Of a DNA stretch of 64,000 nt, positions 62,444 to 64,000 are shown in pieces; position 1 is the stretch's first letter; the number at the start of each line of letters is the position of its first letter. The stretch comes from UBA3946 sp002385755. Its GTDB lineage: Bacteria > Bacillota_I > Bacilli_A > ML615J-28 > CAG-698. The stretch lies in NCBI GenBank assembly GCA_050953085.1, contig JBMNLX010000005.1:454268-518267 (forward strand), read 5' to 3'. The notes beneath the pieces were generated by a model. The model was given only the letters and a program-made list of their open reading frames with translations. It was not told the DNA's origin and ran no database searches. Position numbers and translations under genes: made by a program.

Positions 62444-62906
62444 ATGATTTCAATTAAATTGTTTGAAAAAGAAGATATTCCGAAAGTAATTGAATTTGAA
62501 TATGAATTAAGAAAGCAGGAGCCTAACACCTATTATTGGGAGCCAGACCAAGACTATGTAATGCAATTAGAGAAGAGTTTTGCAGATGAAAGATTTAATA
62601 CTGCAATTTCACTGATTGCTCACAAAAAATGGGCAGGTAATTGGAAGAATTGATGCTTCCATAATCAGTAGCAGAAGTGATGCAAGCTGTTTCAGTGCTT
62701 ATCTTGATTGGATTTGTGTATTGAAAAGTGAAAGACATAATAAAGTAGCACAAACTTTGCTGGGAGAACTTAAAGAAGAGTTGAAAGAGCGTGGGGTTGG
62801 ACTTTTAATTGCTTTAATGGCTAATAACAATGAGGCTCAGCGTTTTTATAATAGTGTTAAAGATGCCTCAATTCACGATACCGGAATATGGATTGATATT
62901 AAGTAA
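62444..62906 (+). pseudogene. GNAT family acetyltransferase, frameshifted
   Basis: ATG 62444 behind GAGGAG opens ISIKLFEKEDIPKVIEFEYE up to ISLIAHKKWAGN, then stops. In another frame the protein continues KNGQVIGRIDASIIS, YLDWICVLKSERHNKVAQTL and ANNNEAQRFYNSV to the stop at 62906. Removing one A from the A6 run 62624-62629 restores a full GNAT of about 153 residues. Low GC content compared with the core suggests acquisition. Pseudogene or sequencing error. Confidence 0.7.
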
Positions 62907-63059
62907 ATTCCAATTTATTGAGCAATTAAATTAATACACGAGGTGCAATAACACAACGAACAAGGCCCGATTCTAATCAGGTCTTTCTTAATACTTACAT
63001 AATTTTTTATGAAACGTTATATAATAATGTTAAGACAATATAAAAATAACCTTAATCAA

Positions 63060-63088
63060 TTGACTATTCCCTTATTTTATGCTATAAT
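63060..63088 (+). promoter_or_regulatory. Promoter of the Fic gene
   Basis: TTGACT (63060-63065), 17-base spacer, TATAAT (63083-63088), 28 bases before ATG 63117. Confidence 0.72.
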
Positions 63089-63116
63089 TTAAGGGAATAG
63101 TTTGGAGGATAAGCCT

Positions 63117-64000
63117 ATGAGAACTTTTAATTACTCTAAAATTAAAGAAGAAAAATGGATTCAGAAATACTTTCTTTAATTGCTGCAATATATAAAGAAG
63201 CAGGAAAACAAGAAATGTATTTAAAAACAAAGACCTGAACAATTAGAAAAGCTTGTTGAAATAGCTAAAATACAAAGTACTGAGGCATCTAATGCAATTG
63301 AAGGTATTGTAACTACTAACACAAGAATAAAACAATTAGTAACTGAAAAGACAACACCAAAAAATAGGAATGAGCAAGAAATTGCGGGATACAGAGATGT
63401 ACTAAATATTATTCATGAAAGTTTTGATGCAATCCCAATTACAAAGAATTATATTTTACAACTTCATAAAATACTATATAGTCACATGAATAATCCTATT
63501 GCAGGAAAAACTAAAACTATTCAAAACTATATTAGTGCAACATATCCAGATGGACATGTAGAAACTTTATTTACACCACTTAATCCTACTGATACACCTA
63601 TTGCACTTGAAAATATTTGTAATGAATATAATAGAGTAATTGGAAATATGGAAGTAGAGCCGTTAATTGCTATTCCAACATTTATTCATGATTTTTTAAT
63701 GTATTCATCCATTTAATGATGGAAACGGTAGAATGAGTAGATTACTTACAACATTATTATTATATAGATGTGGATTTTGTGTTGGTAAGTATATTTCACT
63801 AGAAGCAAAAATTGCAAAAAATAAAGACCTATACTATGCTTCATTAAATGATTCACAACATAATTGGCATGATGGTAATGATAATAAAGTTCCATTTATT
63901 AAATATATATTAGGAACTATTCTTGCCGCATATAAAGATTTTGAAGAAAGATTTAATTTAATTGAAACAAAAAAATCTGCATTGGAGATAGTAAGAGAAG
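63117..64000 (+). pseudogene. Fic family protein, class II, with several frameshifts; cut by window end
   Basis: ATG 63117 follows TTTGGAGGA and starts RTFNYSKIKEEKW. Three one-base shifts break the frame: a missing G at about 63158, an extra A in the A5 run at about 63223-63227, and an extra A at 63699-63700. Corrected, the protein has the autoinhibitory motif SNAIEG (S/T-x-x-x-E-G/N) in its N-terminal helix and the Fic active site HPFNDGNGRM with the catalytic His. So it was an AMP-transferase with built-in N-terminal inhibition. The C-terminal part runs past the window end. AT-rich, probably acquired. Confidence 0.72.

Overview
The window is one contiguous chromosomal segment of a member of Bacillota, class Bacilli. 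It starts inside a 16S rRNA gene and holds a complete 23S-5S-tRNA set. Several features point to Bacilli: the gene blocks tig-clpX-lon and secG-rnr-smpB-ssrA, the rsmD/ylbJ pair, sigma-A type promoters (TTGNNN-17-TATAAT), strong Shine-Dalgarno sites and U-tract terminators. TGA is a stop and Trp is TGG, so this is not a code-4 mycoplasma. LysM amidase, LysM-GH18 and YlbJ-like proteins imply a peptidoglycan wall and perhaps a sporulating ancestry. My inference is a lineage near the Erysipelotrichia/Mollicutes branch; the 16S 3' end alone cannot place it further.

Layout. 1-3740: rrn operon and two tRNAs. 3.8-11.2 kb: P1 peptidase, Asp/Glu racemase and a giant surface lipoprotein broken by two homopolymer indels. 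11.3-17.7 kb: Cys-less thioredoxin-like membrane protein, heterodimeric ABC exporter, diacylglycerol-kinase-like protein, small unknown gene, rsmD. 17.7-25 kb: YlbJ-like protein, LysM amidase, lone receiver protein, two tRNA-Arg, LysM-GH18 protein, second InlB-repeat lipoprotein, TVP38 protein, nitroreductase. 25.2-38.0 kb is conserved core: M3 peptidase, trigger factor, ClpX, a diverged trigger-factor-like protein, Lon, SecG, RNase R, SmpB and tmRNA.

38.1-44.5 kb is an AT-rich island just downstream of ssrA. It holds three broken pieces of large serine recombinases, a cytosine methyltransferase stub, two sets of short iteron-like repeats and a few small lipoprotein cargo genes. 44.5-52.6 kb returns to host composition: serpin, EAL protein, ZIP transporter, DraG-like hydrolase, Nudix, beta-propeller, CNNM/CorC protein and tRNA-Ser. 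52.7-55.3 kb is another accessory patch (nitrilase-family gene with a structured leader, a decayed Cys-rich gene, small ORFs). 55.4-57.0 kb carries a GNAT and an SDR.

57.1-61.7 kb carries two tandem copies of a two-gene module: a DUF1538 membrane protein followed by a protein with two PII-like domains. I consider this the best candidate for a poorly described system, a pseudo-symmetric transporter with a dedicated double-PII regulator. Three tRNAs follow, then AT-rich DNA with a frameshifted GNAT and a multiply frameshifted class II Fic gene cut by the window end. Almost every lesion in the broken genes is a one-base change in or next to a short homopolymer, so sequencing or assembly error must be excluded before calling them pseudogenes.
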